From Paenibacillus pabuli (GTDB lineage Bacteria; Bacillota; Bacilli; Paenibacillales; Paenibacillaceae): a DNA stretch of 64,000 nucleotides. The stretch is taken from positions 1,736,001 through 1,800,000 of the forward strand of contig NZ_CP073714.1 of the NCBI RefSeq assembly GCF_023101145.1, in the 5' to 3' direction. Position numbers and translations under genes: made by a program. Positions 1 through 7,928 of this stretch are shown here, in pieces. The notes beneath the pieces are model-generated. The model saw only the letters and a program-made list of their open reading frames with translations. It was not told where the DNA came from and ran no database searches. Every line of letters begins with the position of its first letter. Within the stretch, counting starts at the first letter, position 1.

Positions 1-1
1 C

Positions 2-955
2 GGAACCTCGACCGGCGACCAATCCAATACGTTGGTTATCGGTGCGTACAGCGTAGCCAAAGACGCCGTCGGAGAATTATTGCCCAAATTTCAGGAGGAA
101 TGGAAAGCCAAGACTGGACAGACGGTTCACTTTCAAGAATCGTATGAAGCTTCCGGCACACAAGCCAGAGCGATTGTTGGTGGATTCGAAGCTGATGTTG
201 CGCTTCTAGCGATGGAAAGTGATATCGATAAGCTGGTCAAGGCCGATCTGGTTAGCTCCAATTGGAAACAGACGCCGAATGATGGCATGATCACCCGCTC
301 GATTGTTGTTCTCGGTACAAGAGCAGGCAACCCGCTGGGGATTCGCGATTTTGAAGATTTGACCAAGCCGGGGGTTAAGGTGCTTTATCCTAATCCGAAG
401 ACGTCAGGCGGAGCGCAGTGGGATATTAATGCCATCTATGGTGCAGGATTGAAGTTATCTGAGGAGCAAGGGAAGAAAGATCCTGCCGTGGCGAAAGCCT
501 TTTTGGAAAAAGTGCATGAGAATGTCGAGTCACTGGATAAGAGTGGTCGCTCCTCCATGGCGGCTTTTGAATATGGCGTAGGTGACGTTATCGTCACGTA
601 TGAAAATGAATTGCTTGCCCGGATTGCCAAGGGTGTAAATTATGACATCGTGGTTCCCAAAAACACGATCCTGATTGAGAATCCGGCAGTTGTTGTGAAC
701 AAATATGCGGATAAGCATGGCAATCGTGAATTGGCGGAGGCTTTTGTAGCCTATCTGCAAACACCGGAAGCACAGCGTATTTTTGCCAAGCATGGTTTCC
801 GCTCGGTAGACCCTGAGGTGTTTGCAGAGACGAAGTCCTCGTTCCCAACGCCTGAAGGACTGTTCGATATTAACTACCTCGGTGGTTGGGACAAAGTACG
901 CAGTACACTGTATTCCAAACGAGGGGTGTGGTACCAGGTGCTGGCGGGATTGTAG
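2..955 (+). CDS. Sulfate/thiosulfate ABC transporter substrate-binding protein (5'-partial)
   Basis: The frame is open from the first bases of the window, so the signal peptide and true start lie upstream; a TTG at 32 is internal. The protein matches the Sbp/CysP family of extracytoplasmic binding proteins that feed sulfate or thiosulfate to a CysTWA-type importer. Visible family blocks are SYEASGTQARAIVGGFEADV, a YPNPKTSGGAQW ligand-contact segment near the middle, and the ending WDKVRSTLYSKRGVWYQVL. A terminator follows directly, so this is the last gene of its transcript and any permease genes would be upstream or elsewhere. Sbp and CysP cannot be separated from sequence alone. Confidence 0.9.
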   Translation, partial: GTSTGDQSNTLVIGAYSVAKDAVGELLPKFQEEWKAKTGQTVHFQESYEASGTQARAIVGGFEADVALLAMESDIDKLVKADLVSSNWKQTPNDGMITRSIVVLGTRAGNPLGIRDFEDLTKPGVKVLYPNPKTSGGAQWDINAIYGAGLKLSEEQGKKDPAVAKAFLEKVHENVESLDKSGRSSMAAFEYGVGDVIVTYENELLARIAKGVNYDIVVPKNTILIENPAVVVNKYADKHGNRELAEAFVAYLQTPEAQRIFAKHGFRSVDPEVFAETKSSFPTPEGLFDINYLGGWDKVRSTLYSKRGVWYQVLAGL

Positions 956-1009
956 CCATGTACGAGGTACATCATGATATTGAATCCCAGCTAGAATAAA
1001 TTGCGATTT

Positions 1010-1048
1010 AACCTTCATTTCACGAACAGCGTGAGGTGGAGGTTTTTT
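1010..1048 (+). terminator. Rho-independent terminator after the sulfate-binding protein gene
   Basis: Arms at 1010-1024 and 1030-1044 pair over 15 positions with a few G-U pairs around a 5-nt loop, and end in a run of six T. Confidence 0.85.
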
Positions 1049-1108
1049 GCATTACTAGACAATAAAGTTATTTTAATTAAACCCGATCGGTTAAGTTGGA
1101 AAAAATCG

Positions 1109-1137
1109 TTGCATTTTGTCGAATCCTTGCCTATACT
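1109..1137 (+). promoter_or_regulatory. SigA-type promoter of the peptide transporter operon
   Basis: TTGCAT (1109-1114) and TATACT (1132-1137) are separated by 17 bp. The predicted transcript starts about 35 nt before the substrate-binding protein gene. Confidence 0.75.
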
Positions 1138-1178
1138 ATCTAACAGAACGTTAAATTACAGCGAGGGGAAATATCATA

Positions 1179-2786
1179 ATGAAATCGAAAAAAATGTGGC
1201 TGTCATTGATGCTGGTTCTGGTTGTGGCAATCATGAGTGCGTGCGGAAGCAGTGGTGACGGAACAAGTTCTTCGTCTAATAACGCAGAAAACACAGCGAC
1301 AACGGATGATGGCCAACCGAAAGACGGAGGAAGCATCATTATTGCTGTCCAAGATGATCCTAAAGTGATGAATCCAATTTATGCGGGTGACCGTGTAACG
1401 TTGACGATTGATCAGTCCTTATATGCTCCACTGTTCAATGTGAATGATGGCAAAAAGACGTATGTGCTCGCAGACAGCGACAGCTTCTCTGATGATCACC
1501 TGACGTATACATTGAAGCTGAAAGACGGTCTGAAATGGCATGACGGACAGCCTCTGACAGCGGATGATATTGTGTTCACCATGGATAGCATCCTTGATGA
1601 GAAACAGCACAGCTCTTCCCGTAGTCAGTATATTTTTGATGGCAAACCGGTTAAAGTTACCAAGGTGGATGACCTGACGGTGGAATTCAAATTGCCGGAA
1701 GTATCTGCTGCTTTTGAAGGAGCATTGGTTTCTTTCTCTCCAATCCCTAAACACATTTTCGAAGGCGAAGCGGATATTGAGAAAAGCGACAAAAACAACA
1801 ACCCGATCGGTTCCGGGCCGTTCAAGTTCAAGGAATATCGTCCGGGCGAATACGTAACACTGGAACGTTTTGATGACTACTTTGCAGGCAAAGCTCATCT
1901 GGATAGCGTGACGTATCGTGTAGCGAAAGATCCAAATGCAGCGAACCTGGCTTTGCAAAACGGCGAGATTCAAATGCGTATGGTCGACACACAGGATTAC
2001 AACAAATTGAACGACACAGGCAAATTCAACATGCTGACTTACCCGGAAGGCCGCTTGCAATACATGGTGTTCAACCTGAACGTGCCTTCGATGCAAAAGA
2101 AAGAAGTTCGTCAAGCCATCGCTTATGCTTTGGATAAAAATGAACTGATCACTGCTTCGTATTCCTCAGCTGATTTTGCTGAACCGGCTCCGTCGATTCT
2201 GACACCGGACACGCTGTACCAAACGGACGATGTTGAGAAATACGACTACAACGTGGAAAAAGCAAAACAATTGCTGGCTGATGCAGGCGTAAGCAACCTG
2301 AAATTGCGTCTTGCTTACACAAACACCAACAAACCGCAGACAAGCCAAGCGCTGTATATTCAGCAAAAGCTGAAAGACGTGGGTATTGAAGTGGAATTGC
2401 TGCCGATGGATGGAACGGCTTACGGTAACCGTACATTGGACATGAACAATACAGACTTTGAATTGTCCTTTGGTGGATACATCATGGGTTATGAGCCAGA
2501 TGCTTATAAATCTCTATTCCTGAGTGATGCGGCATACAACTACTCCCATTACAAAAATGCCGATTTCGACAAGCTGTGGAATGAAGCAGCCGTTCAAATC
2601 GATGAAACGAAACGCGGCGATTTGTACAAACAAATCCAACAAACGGTAGCAAACGAAATGACGGTATATCCAATCGCCTATACAAAAGCAGTAGTAGCAG
2701 TGGATAACACATATGGCGGCGTTGAGGATGCAAATCCGAAACCAGTTGTTATGCTGGAAGATCTGTCTAAACTATTTAAAAAATAA
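1179..2786 (+). CDS. Oligopeptide/dipeptide ABC transporter substrate-binding lipoprotein
   Basis: This is a 535-residue SBP_bac_5 family protein (OppA/DppA/DppE type), the extracellular peptide receptor of the importer encoded downstream. A lipoprotein signal peptide is clear: basic start, hydrophobic core, and lipobox MSAC with Cys22 as the lipidated residue, followed by a Ser/Asn/Thr-rich linker. Family motifs include DGLKWHDGQPLTADDIVFT and NPIGSGPFKFKEY. The ATG follows GAGGGG at good spacing. It is first in the operon and is separated from the permease genes by 405 bp carrying a structured repeat and a hairpin. The peptide class transported cannot be read from the sequence. Confidence 0.95.
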   Translation: MKSKKMWLSLMLVLVVAIMSACGSSGDGTSSSSNNAENTATTDDGQPKDGGSIIIAVQDDPKVMNPIYAGDRVTLTIDQSLYAPLFNVNDGKKTYVLADSDSFSDDHLTYTLKLKDGLKWHDGQPLTADDIVFTMDSILDEKQHSSSRSQYIFDGKPVKVTKVDDLTVEFKLPEVSAAFEGALVSFSPIPKHIFEGEADIEKSDKNNNPIGSGPFKFKEYRPGEYVTLERFDDYFAGKAHLDSVTYRVAKDPNAANLALQNGEIQMRMVDTQDYNKLNDTGKFNMLTYPEGRLQYMVFNLNVPSMQKKEVRQAIAYALDKNELITASYSSADFAEPAPSILTPDTLYQTDDVEKYDYNVEKAKQLLADAGVSNLKLRLAYTNTNKPQTSQALYIQQKLKDVGIEVELLPMDGTAYGNRTLDMNNTDFELSFGGYIMGYEPDAYKSLFLSDAAYNYSHYKNADFDKLWNEAAVQIDETKRGDLYKQIQQTVANEMTVYPIAYTKAVVAVDNTYGGVEDANPKPVVMLEDLSKLFKK

Positions 2787-2809
2787 TCATATAGAATGAA
2801 ACGTATTGT

Positions 2810-3030
2810 TTGAAACCTATGGAGTACACAAAGAACGTAGAGGACAGAAAAAATCTGGAGAAACGAAGTGTTCGCCTTAAGGCTTTCTGAAAGAAAGCCA
2901 CTTCGGAAGCATTGCCATCCCCAGATTTTCCCTTTTTATAAAGAAATCAAAGAAATCTGGGGGTAACAGCGATCGGAAGGTTGTTCTGTCATCGGAGTGG
3001 CAGTGTAAATATTCATTAGTTGAACTTATA
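2810..3030 (+). repeat. Structured intergenic repeat, copy A
   Basis: This copy is strongly similar to 5013-5240 and to the reverse strand of 16363-16592. Predicted stems in order are outer TACAC/GTGTA, GACAGAA (2843) with TTCTGTC, hairpin CGAA-GTG-TTCG, hairpin GGCTTTC-TGAAA-GAAAGCC, and a long arm CCCCAGATTT/AAATCTGGGG. Some stem bases differ from the other copies by compensatory changes. It lies between the binding protein and permease genes of one operon, in the sense orientation. Confidence 0.85.
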
Positions 3031-3039
3031 TAAAATACG

Positions 3040-3118
3040 AAATCAAAAAATCTGGTGATAACAGCGATCGTAAGATTGTTCCGTCATCGGAGTGGCCGAT
3101 GTGAATCCTTGGTTCAAT
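3040..3118 (+). repeat. Partial second copy of the 3' half of the structured repeat
   Basis: From the AAATCAAAAAATCTGG segment through AACAGCGATCG, AAGATTGTTC and TCATCGGAGTGGC to GGTTCAA, this stretch repeats the 3' half of copy A about 90 bp downstream, without the 5' half. It looks like a tandem partial duplication or a remnant of another insertion. Confidence 0.75.
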
Positions 3119-3150
3119 CCATATGCGTTCATTCTATATAACAAGCCAAT

Positions 3151-3174
3151 AACGCCGGCCGCGAGGCCGGCGTT
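3151..3174 (+). promoter_or_regulatory. Perfect 10-bp GC-rich hairpin with GCGA tetraloop before the permease gene
   Basis: Arms AACGCCGGCC and GGCCGGCGTT enclose GCGA, a GNRA-type tetraloop. There is no T run, so it is unlikely to terminate efficiently. It ends a few bases before the GGAGGTG ribosome binding site of the next gene. A processing or mRNA-stability hairpin that raises binding-protein mRNA relative to permease mRNA is a reasonable inference. Confidence 0.7.
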
Positions 3175-3191
3175 GATTCGGAGGTGCCCAT

Positions 3192-4142
3192 GTGAACAAC
3201 TATATTGTCCGAAGGATCGCACAAGCGATCCCTCTTCTTTTTGTAATCTCCATCGTATCGTTCACCTTGATCAAGCTGGCGCCGGGCGATCCGGTGCTTT
3301 CCTTTGTTACCCCGAATATGGGGGCAGAAGATGTGGAACGTATTCGGCAGAACCTTGGACTCGATCAGCCGATGTACGTGCAGTATGTCGTTTGGCTCAA
3401 AAATGTACTGTCTGGCGACCTTGGTTATTCACTGGTGAACCATCGTCCGGTTGCCGAAATGATTATTGAACGCTTGCCTGCTACGTTTGGATTAATGGGG
3501 GCATCGCTATTATTGTCTTTACTGATTTCCATTCCGCTGAGCATGATTGCAGGTTCGCGTCAAAACAGTTTGTTTGATCGTGGACTCAGTCTAATCTCGT
3601 ATATCGGGATATCAATTCCAAGCTTCTGGTTCGGTATGATGCTGATCTATTTCTTTGCAGTAGAGCTGCATTGGTTACCAAGCATGGGGATGCGAACGGT
3701 GGGTATGGACTCTGCATGGGACATTATTAAACACGGCATTTTGCCATGTACAGTATTGACCTTCATGAACGTGTCCGTGTACATGCGCTATATTCGTTCG
3801 AATACCATTAGTCAACTGGAAGAGGACTATGTTCAGATCCAGTATGCCTATGGTGCAACGAAAGGAACCGTACTGCTTCGCCATGTGCTCAAAAATGTAC
3901 TGCTGCCTGTAATCACCATTCTCGGTATGTCTTTGCCGGAGCTGATTGCTGGAGCGTTTATTACAGAGTCTGTTTTCTCATGGCCGGGAATGGGATCTCT
4001 GGGGATTTCAGCCGTTCACGGCTTGGATTATCCGATTATTATGGGTATTACGATGATGTCCTCTGTGCTGCTGGTTGTCGGAAACCTGGTAGCTGATATT
4101 TTATATGGCGTGGTAGATCCACGAATCAAGACAACGGGGTGA
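3192..4142 (+). CDS. Peptide ABC transporter permease (OppB/DppB type)
   Basis: This 316-residue inner permease has about six membrane segments and the OppB/DppB N-terminal pattern YIVRRIAQAIPLLFVISIVS followed by LAPGDPV. The EAA loop that contacts the ATPases is visible as YVQIQYAYGATKGTVLLRHV, and the end VDPRIKTTG is typical. The start is GTG, six bases after GGAGGTG; an ATG two bases upstream runs straight into TGA. It is second in the operon, and the next permease starts 7 bp after its stop. Confidence 0.93.
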   Translation: MNNYIVRRIAQAIPLLFVISIVSFTLIKLAPGDPVLSFVTPNMGAEDVERIRQNLGLDQPMYVQYVVWLKNVLSGDLGYSLVNHRPVAEMIIERLPATFGLMGASLLLSLLISIPLSMIAGSRQNSLFDRGLSLISYIGISIPSFWFGMMLIYFFAVELHWLPSMGMRTVGMDSAWDIIKHGILPCTVLTFMNVSVYMRYIRSNTISQLEEDYVQIQYAYGATKGTVLLRHVLKNVLLPVITILGMSLPELIAGAFITESVFSWPGMGSLGISAVHGLDYPIIMGITMMSSVLLVVGNLVADILYGVVDPRIKTTG

Positions 4143-4149
4143 GACAAAC

Positions 4150-4995
4150 ATGAATTCAATGCGCTGGCGTAATTTACGGACGCAGTTCCGACAGCAGAAA
4201 CTGGGCCTTGCGGCTGTCATCATATTGGGCATCTTTGTGCTCGCATCCCTGTTTGCGTTTCTGTCTCCGCATGATCCTAATGAAATTGTAGTCATGGAGC
4301 GGCTTCAACAACCAAGTGCAGATCACTGGTTTGGTACGGATGATTACGGACGGGATTATTTGGCCCGGGCGTTGTACGGAGGACGGGTATCTCTAGCCGT
4401 AGGTTTCCTGTCCATGGCAATCGCCGTTATTGTGGGAACACTTGTAGGTACGGTTAGTGGTTATTTTGGCGGCTGGGTGGATAATACGTTGATGCGTATT
4501 GTTGATGTGCTCATGTCGATTCCATCCTTCTTCCTGATGCTGATCCTGAACGCATATCTGAAGCCGGGGATCGGTACGATTATTGTCATTATCGGGGTGC
4601 TGAGCTGGATGAATATTGCCCGGATTGTCAGGGCTGAAGCGATGTCGGTTAAGCAGCGGGAATACGTACTGTATGCACGTGTATCGGGTCAAAAGCCCGG
4701 CCGGATCATCATGAAGCACATTATTCCCAACATTATTCCAACCATTATTGTTGCAGCAACCATCAACATCGCGAGTGCGATTCTGATGGAATCGTCGCTA
4801 AGCTTCCTCGGACTGGGTGTTAAACAACCTAACTCTTCCTGGGGCAGCATGTTGAATGATGCGCAGGGCTTTATTAGTGAAGCGCCGTATATGGCGATCT
4901 TCCCGGGACTGTTTATTTTGCTGACGGTGCTGTCGTTTAACTTCCTGGGGGATGTGTTCCGCGTAGCCTTCGAGCCCAAAGCGAACAAGCGATAA
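4150..4995 (+). CDS. Peptide ABC transporter permease (OppC/DppC type)
   Basis: This 281-residue partner permease has an N-terminal OppC_N segment (QQKLGLAAVIILGIFVLASL), the characteristic DHWFGTDDYGRDYLARALYGG box, about six membrane helices, and an EAA loop around YVLYARVSGQKPGRIIMKH. The ATG sits behind GGGGTGAG. It should form the heterodimeric channel with the preceding permease. A copy of the structured repeat fills the gap to the ATPase genes. Confidence 0.93.
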   Translation: MNSMRWRNLRTQFRQQKLGLAAVIILGIFVLASLFAFLSPHDPNEIVVMERLQQPSADHWFGTDDYGRDYLARALYGGRVSLAVGFLSMAIAVIVGTLVGTVSGYFGGWVDNTLMRIVDVLMSIPSFFLMLILNAYLKPGIGTIIVIIGVLSWMNIARIVRAEAMSVKQREYVLYARVSGQKPGRIIMKHIIPNIIPTIIVAATINIASAILMESSLSFLGLGVKQPNSSWGSMLNDAQGFISEAPYMAIFPGLFILLTVLSFNFLGDVFRVAFEPKANKR

Positions 4996-5012
4996 ATGAT
5001 TTTAAGACTAAA

Positions 5013-5240
5013 TATAGGTTCAACTAAACATTTTACACGAGAACGGAAAAGACAGAAATAATCTGAAGAAGCGAAGAGTTCGCCTAAAAGCTTTCTGAAA
5101 GAAAGCTGCATCGGAAGCATACGCTATCACCGGATTTTCCCTTACGAAAAGGGAATCAAAAAAATCTGGGGATAACAGCGATCAGAAGATTGTTCTGTCT
5201 TTGGAGTGGCTAGTGTAAATATTCTTTGGTTGAACTTACA
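5013..5240 (+). repeat. Structured intergenic repeat, copy B
   Basis: About 228 bp with imperfect terminal inverted repeats (left TAGGTTCAACTAAA, right GGTTGAACTTA). Internal pairings are TTTACAC (5032) with GTGTAAA (5213), GACAGAA (5051) with TTCTGTC (5193), hairpin GCGAA-GAG-TTCGC (5071-5083), hairpin AGCTTTC/GAAAGCT (5089-5107), and arm 5126-5137 with 5162-5173. A short hairpin TTCCCTT/AAGGGAA caps the last arm. It lies between permease and ATPase genes in the sense orientation. Confidence 0.88.
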
Positions 5241-5259
5241 CAGCGGGGTGAATACAACA

Positions 5260-6285
5260 ATGACAGATTTATTATCGGTCAAACAACTGAAAACGTCCTT
5301 TGCAACTCGGGAAGGTGAGGTACAGTCCGTCCGGGGTGTGAGTTTTACGTTAAAAGAAGGCGAAGTGGTTGGACTGGTCGGCGAGTCCGGCAGTGGCAAA
5401 AGTGTAACCGCCCGTTCGCTGATTCGGCTGATTCAGCCGCCGGGCCGGATTACGGATGGTCAGATTCTGTTCCGTGGAGAGGACCTCCTGACCAAGTCGG
5501 ACAATGAACTGCGCAAGATCCGGGGCAACCGCATCTCGATGATTTTCCAGGACCCGATGACATCACTTAATCCAGTAGTTCGTGTAGGCAAACAGATGAC
5601 AGAGGTCATTCGTCGTCACCGGAAAATGGACAAGTCGTCTGCACGCAAGGAAGCGATTGAGTTGCTGCGGCAAGTGGGCATTCCTTCCCCGGAAGAACGA
5701 ATTGACCAATATCCACACGAGTTCAGCGGAGGCATGAGACAGCGGGTAATGATCGCCATGGCCTTGTCCTGCAAGCCGGAGTTATTGATTGCCGATGAAC
5801 CAACGACAGCGTTAGATGTGACTATTCAGGCACAGATTTTGCAGTTGATGCAGGAACTGAAAGAGTCTACGCAGACATCCATTTTAATGATTACACATGA
5901 TCTTGGTGTCGTTGCTCAGGTCTGCACCCGAGTGATTGTGATGTACGGGGGACTCATTATGGAAGAGGGACCAGTGGAGCGTATTTTCGCTCACCCGCAG
6001 CATCCGTATACTCAGGGATTGCTGCGCTCCATTCCGAAGCACGGCGCCGAAGGTGAACGCCAGCGGCTGGCAACCATTGAAGGTACACCGCCCAATCTGC
6101 TTCATCCACCAACTGGATGTCCGTTTATGGAACGTTGCCCACACGCCATGGAAGTATGCAAACAGATGCCTGCGTATACCGAGACGGCACCCGGCCATCG
6201 AGCATTATGCTGGTTGCTGGACGATCAAGGTCGGGAACAACATCAAGTACAAGCAGGAGCAACGTCAGGGGAGGTGGACCAATGA
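5260..6285 (+). CDS. Peptide ABC transporter ATP-binding protein (OppD/DppD type)
   Basis: This is a 341-residue ATPase. Walker A GESGSGKS is at 41-48, the Q-loop [10 protein letters not shown] near 96-105, signature FSGGMRQR at 155-162 and Walker B LLIADEP at 175-181. The C-terminal oligo_HPY extension carries the usual cysteine group ([14 protein letters not shown]). An in-frame start 54 bp upstream is rejected because it lies inside the repeat and lacks a ribosome binding site; ATG 5260 has GGGGTG ten bases ahead. It overlaps the second ATPase gene by ATGA. Confidence 0.95.
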   Translation: MTDLLSVKQLKTSFATREGEVQSVRGVSFTLKEGEVVGLVGESGSGKSVTARSLIRLIQPPGRITDGQILFRGEDLLTKSDNELRKIRGNRISMIFQDPMTSLNPVVRVGKQMTEVIRRHRKMDKSSARKEAIELLRQVGIPSPEERIDQYPHEFSGGMRQRVMIAMALSCKPELLIADEPTTALDVTIQAQILQLMQELKESTQTSILMITHDLGVVAQVCTRVIVMYGGLIMEEGPVERIFAHPQHPYTQGLLRSIPKHGAEGERQRLATIEGTPPNLLHPPTGCPFMERCPHAMEVCKQMPAYTETAPGHRALCWLLDDQGREQHQVQAGATSGEVDQ

Positions 6286-7217
6286 GTACAGGAACCGATC
6301 AGCGCGAAGTGCTGCTGGACGTGCGTGGCCTGAAAAAATATTTTCCGGTACGCGGTGCTGGGAAAGGCAAAGACGTCGTTAAAGCCGTGGATAATGTTAG
6401 TTTTCATATTCACAAGGGAGAAACGTTCGGATTGGTCGGTGAATCCGGCTGCGGCAAATCAACGACTGGACGCAGCATCGTAAGACTCTATGATGTGACG
6501 GATGGAAGCATTATGTTTGGCGGACAGGACGTTGCAAAGATGAATGAACGCCAGTTGAAGCCATTTCGCAAACGGATGCAGACGATTTTTCAGGACCCCT
6601 ATTCTTCACTTAATCCGGGTATGAATGTCCTGCAGATTATAAGTGAACCGATGGAAATTCATAATTACGCTTCCAAGGCAGAGATGAAGGGGCGAGCGCT
6701 TGACCTAATGAACCGTGTAGGCCTGAAACCAGAGCACGCAGAGCGTTATCCACATGAATTCAGTGGGGGGCAGCGTCAGCGGATCAGTATTGCCCGTGCA
6801 TTGTCGGTGAACCCGGAGTTCATTTTGTGTGATGAGCCGTTGTCCGCCCTGGATGTGTCCGTACAGGCACAGGTAGTCAACATGCTTGAAGATTTGCAGG
6901 CAGAGCTCGGACTGACCTATTTGTTCATTGCCCATGATCTGTCGATGGTACGTCATATCTCCAACCGAATCGGTGTGATGTATCGCGGTAAGCTGGTGGA
7001 AGTTGCGCCCACAGAAGAACTGTATCGTAATCCGGTACATCCGTATACTCAGGCTTTGCTGGCGGCAATTCCTGTACCTGATCCAAGCGTCCGTAACGTG
7101 ATGCCGCCAATCTACAGTGGCGATACCGACCCATCCGCTCGGAAACGGGATGAAGAACCGGAGTGGATGGAAGTTTCGCCTGGACACTTTGTATCCGGCT
7201 ATCGGGACAGGATATAA
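6282..7217 (+). CDS. Peptide ABC transporter ATP-binding protein (OppF/DppF type)
   Basis: This second ATPase of the importer has 311 residues, with Walker A GESGCGKS at 53-60, signature FSGGQRQR at 160-167, Walker B ILCDEP at 181-186, and an oligo_HPY-type C terminus. Translation starts at the ATG within the ATGA overlap with the preceding gene, behind GGGGAGGTGG. Longer in-frame starts lie inside the preceding gene and are not needed. With its four upstream genes it completes a standard binding protein, two permease, two ATPase set. Confidence 0.95.
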   Translation: MSTGTDQREVLLDVRGLKKYFPVRGAGKGKDVVKAVDNVSFHIHKGETFGLVGESGCGKSTTGRSIVRLYDVTDGSIMFGGQDVAKMNERQLKPFRKRMQTIFQDPYSSLNPGMNVLQIISEPMEIHNYASKAEMKGRALDLMNRVGLKPEHAERYPHEFSGGQRQRISIARALSVNPEFILCDEPLSALDVSVQAQVVNMLEDLQAELGLTYLFIAHDLSMVRHISNRIGVMYRGKLVEVAPTEELYRNPVHPYTQALLAAIPVPDPSVRNVMPPIYSGDTDPSARKRDEEPEWMEVSPGHFVSGYRDRI

Positions 7218-7279
7218 TGGATTAGAAATATCAATATCAATGGAATCATGATATACAGTGACAGGAAGGTGTGAGTTGG

Positions 7280-7726
7280 ATGAGCGCTGAGTTTAAGTTA
7301 TCGCAAAATACAGCTATTCGGTTGGAACAGGCTCGTGGCAAAGGCATGTCCGATGCCGAAATTCTGAAGGCTATACAGGCTAAAGATGTGTCTGCTTTTG
7401 ATGCCGTATCTGAGGAGCACTACAGATACGATGATCTTTTCTCCTATGCAGACGAGCATGGTGAGAATCTGGAAGGTGCGGTTAAAGACGGCTACCGGAT
7501 TACCTTTAACACTCGTGGTGGGCTGGGCATCTACTTGCAAAAGTCCTTTGGATTACAGCCGGAGCAAGACTTCACTGTTGGTGAAGGCATCGTAACCGGG
7601 TTGAAATTAAAACCGGAGCAGGCAGATGTGCTGGCCAAACGCCTTGCATCAAACTGGGTCATTACCGAGTCAAAGGAAGTGCCTGAGGGTCAGGAATTGA
7701 CGTTGAAGCTGCGGGCTTTGGTTTAG
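7280..7726 (+). CDS. Uncharacterised protein, 148 residues
   Basis: I do not recognise this family. The protein is soluble, without signal peptide or membrane segment, and rich in charged residues; the N-terminal half reads as helical (LSQNTAIRLEQARGKGMSD) and the C-terminal half as mixed. The ATG at 7280 has AGGAAGGT at good spacing; a GTG at 7271 is too close to it. It follows the ATPase gene by 62 bp and is closed by its own terminator, so it may be read through from the peptide transporter operon. No function is proposed. Confidence 0.8.
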   Translation: MSAEFKLSQNTAIRLEQARGKGMSDAEILKAIQAKDVSAFDAVSEEHYRYDDLFSYADEHGENLEGAVKDGYRITFNTRGGLGIYLQKSFGLQPEQDFTVGEGIVTGLKLKPEQADVLAKRLASNWVITESKEVPEGQELTLKLRALV

Positions 7727-7778
7727 CTGATAGCGATACGAAGGATAAGAAGTTGGACTGCTAGATGTCAGACAACGG

Positions 7779-7827
7779 AGACTATACCGTTTGCAGTGAA
7801 TAACTGCGGCGGGATGGTCTTTTTTTT
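7779..7827 (+). terminator. Rho-independent terminator closing the peptide transporter region
   Basis: An imperfect stem of about 18 bp (AGACTATACCG... with ...GATGGTCT) is followed by eight T. Confidence 0.8.
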
Positions 7828-7928
7828 GCAAAAACAGAGGTGGGAGATTACAATCTACATATCATTAATTGGATGGAACATGAATTTGGGGATGCATTGC
7901 TTCCGGGGTAGAGAGGGGACTTTTCATA

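Noticed and set aside
1419..2114. 231-residue minus-strand ORF inside the peptide-binding protein gene
   Set aside because: It lies wholly within a clear gene, has no ribosome binding site or homology, and its composition is that of an antisense shadow.
3190..3195. ATGTGA start-stop overlapping the GTG start of the permease gene, also seen at the ECF sigma gene near 60356
   Set aside because: In both cases the GTG has normal spacing to the ribosome binding site; the ATG arises from the bases before GTG and is probably chance.
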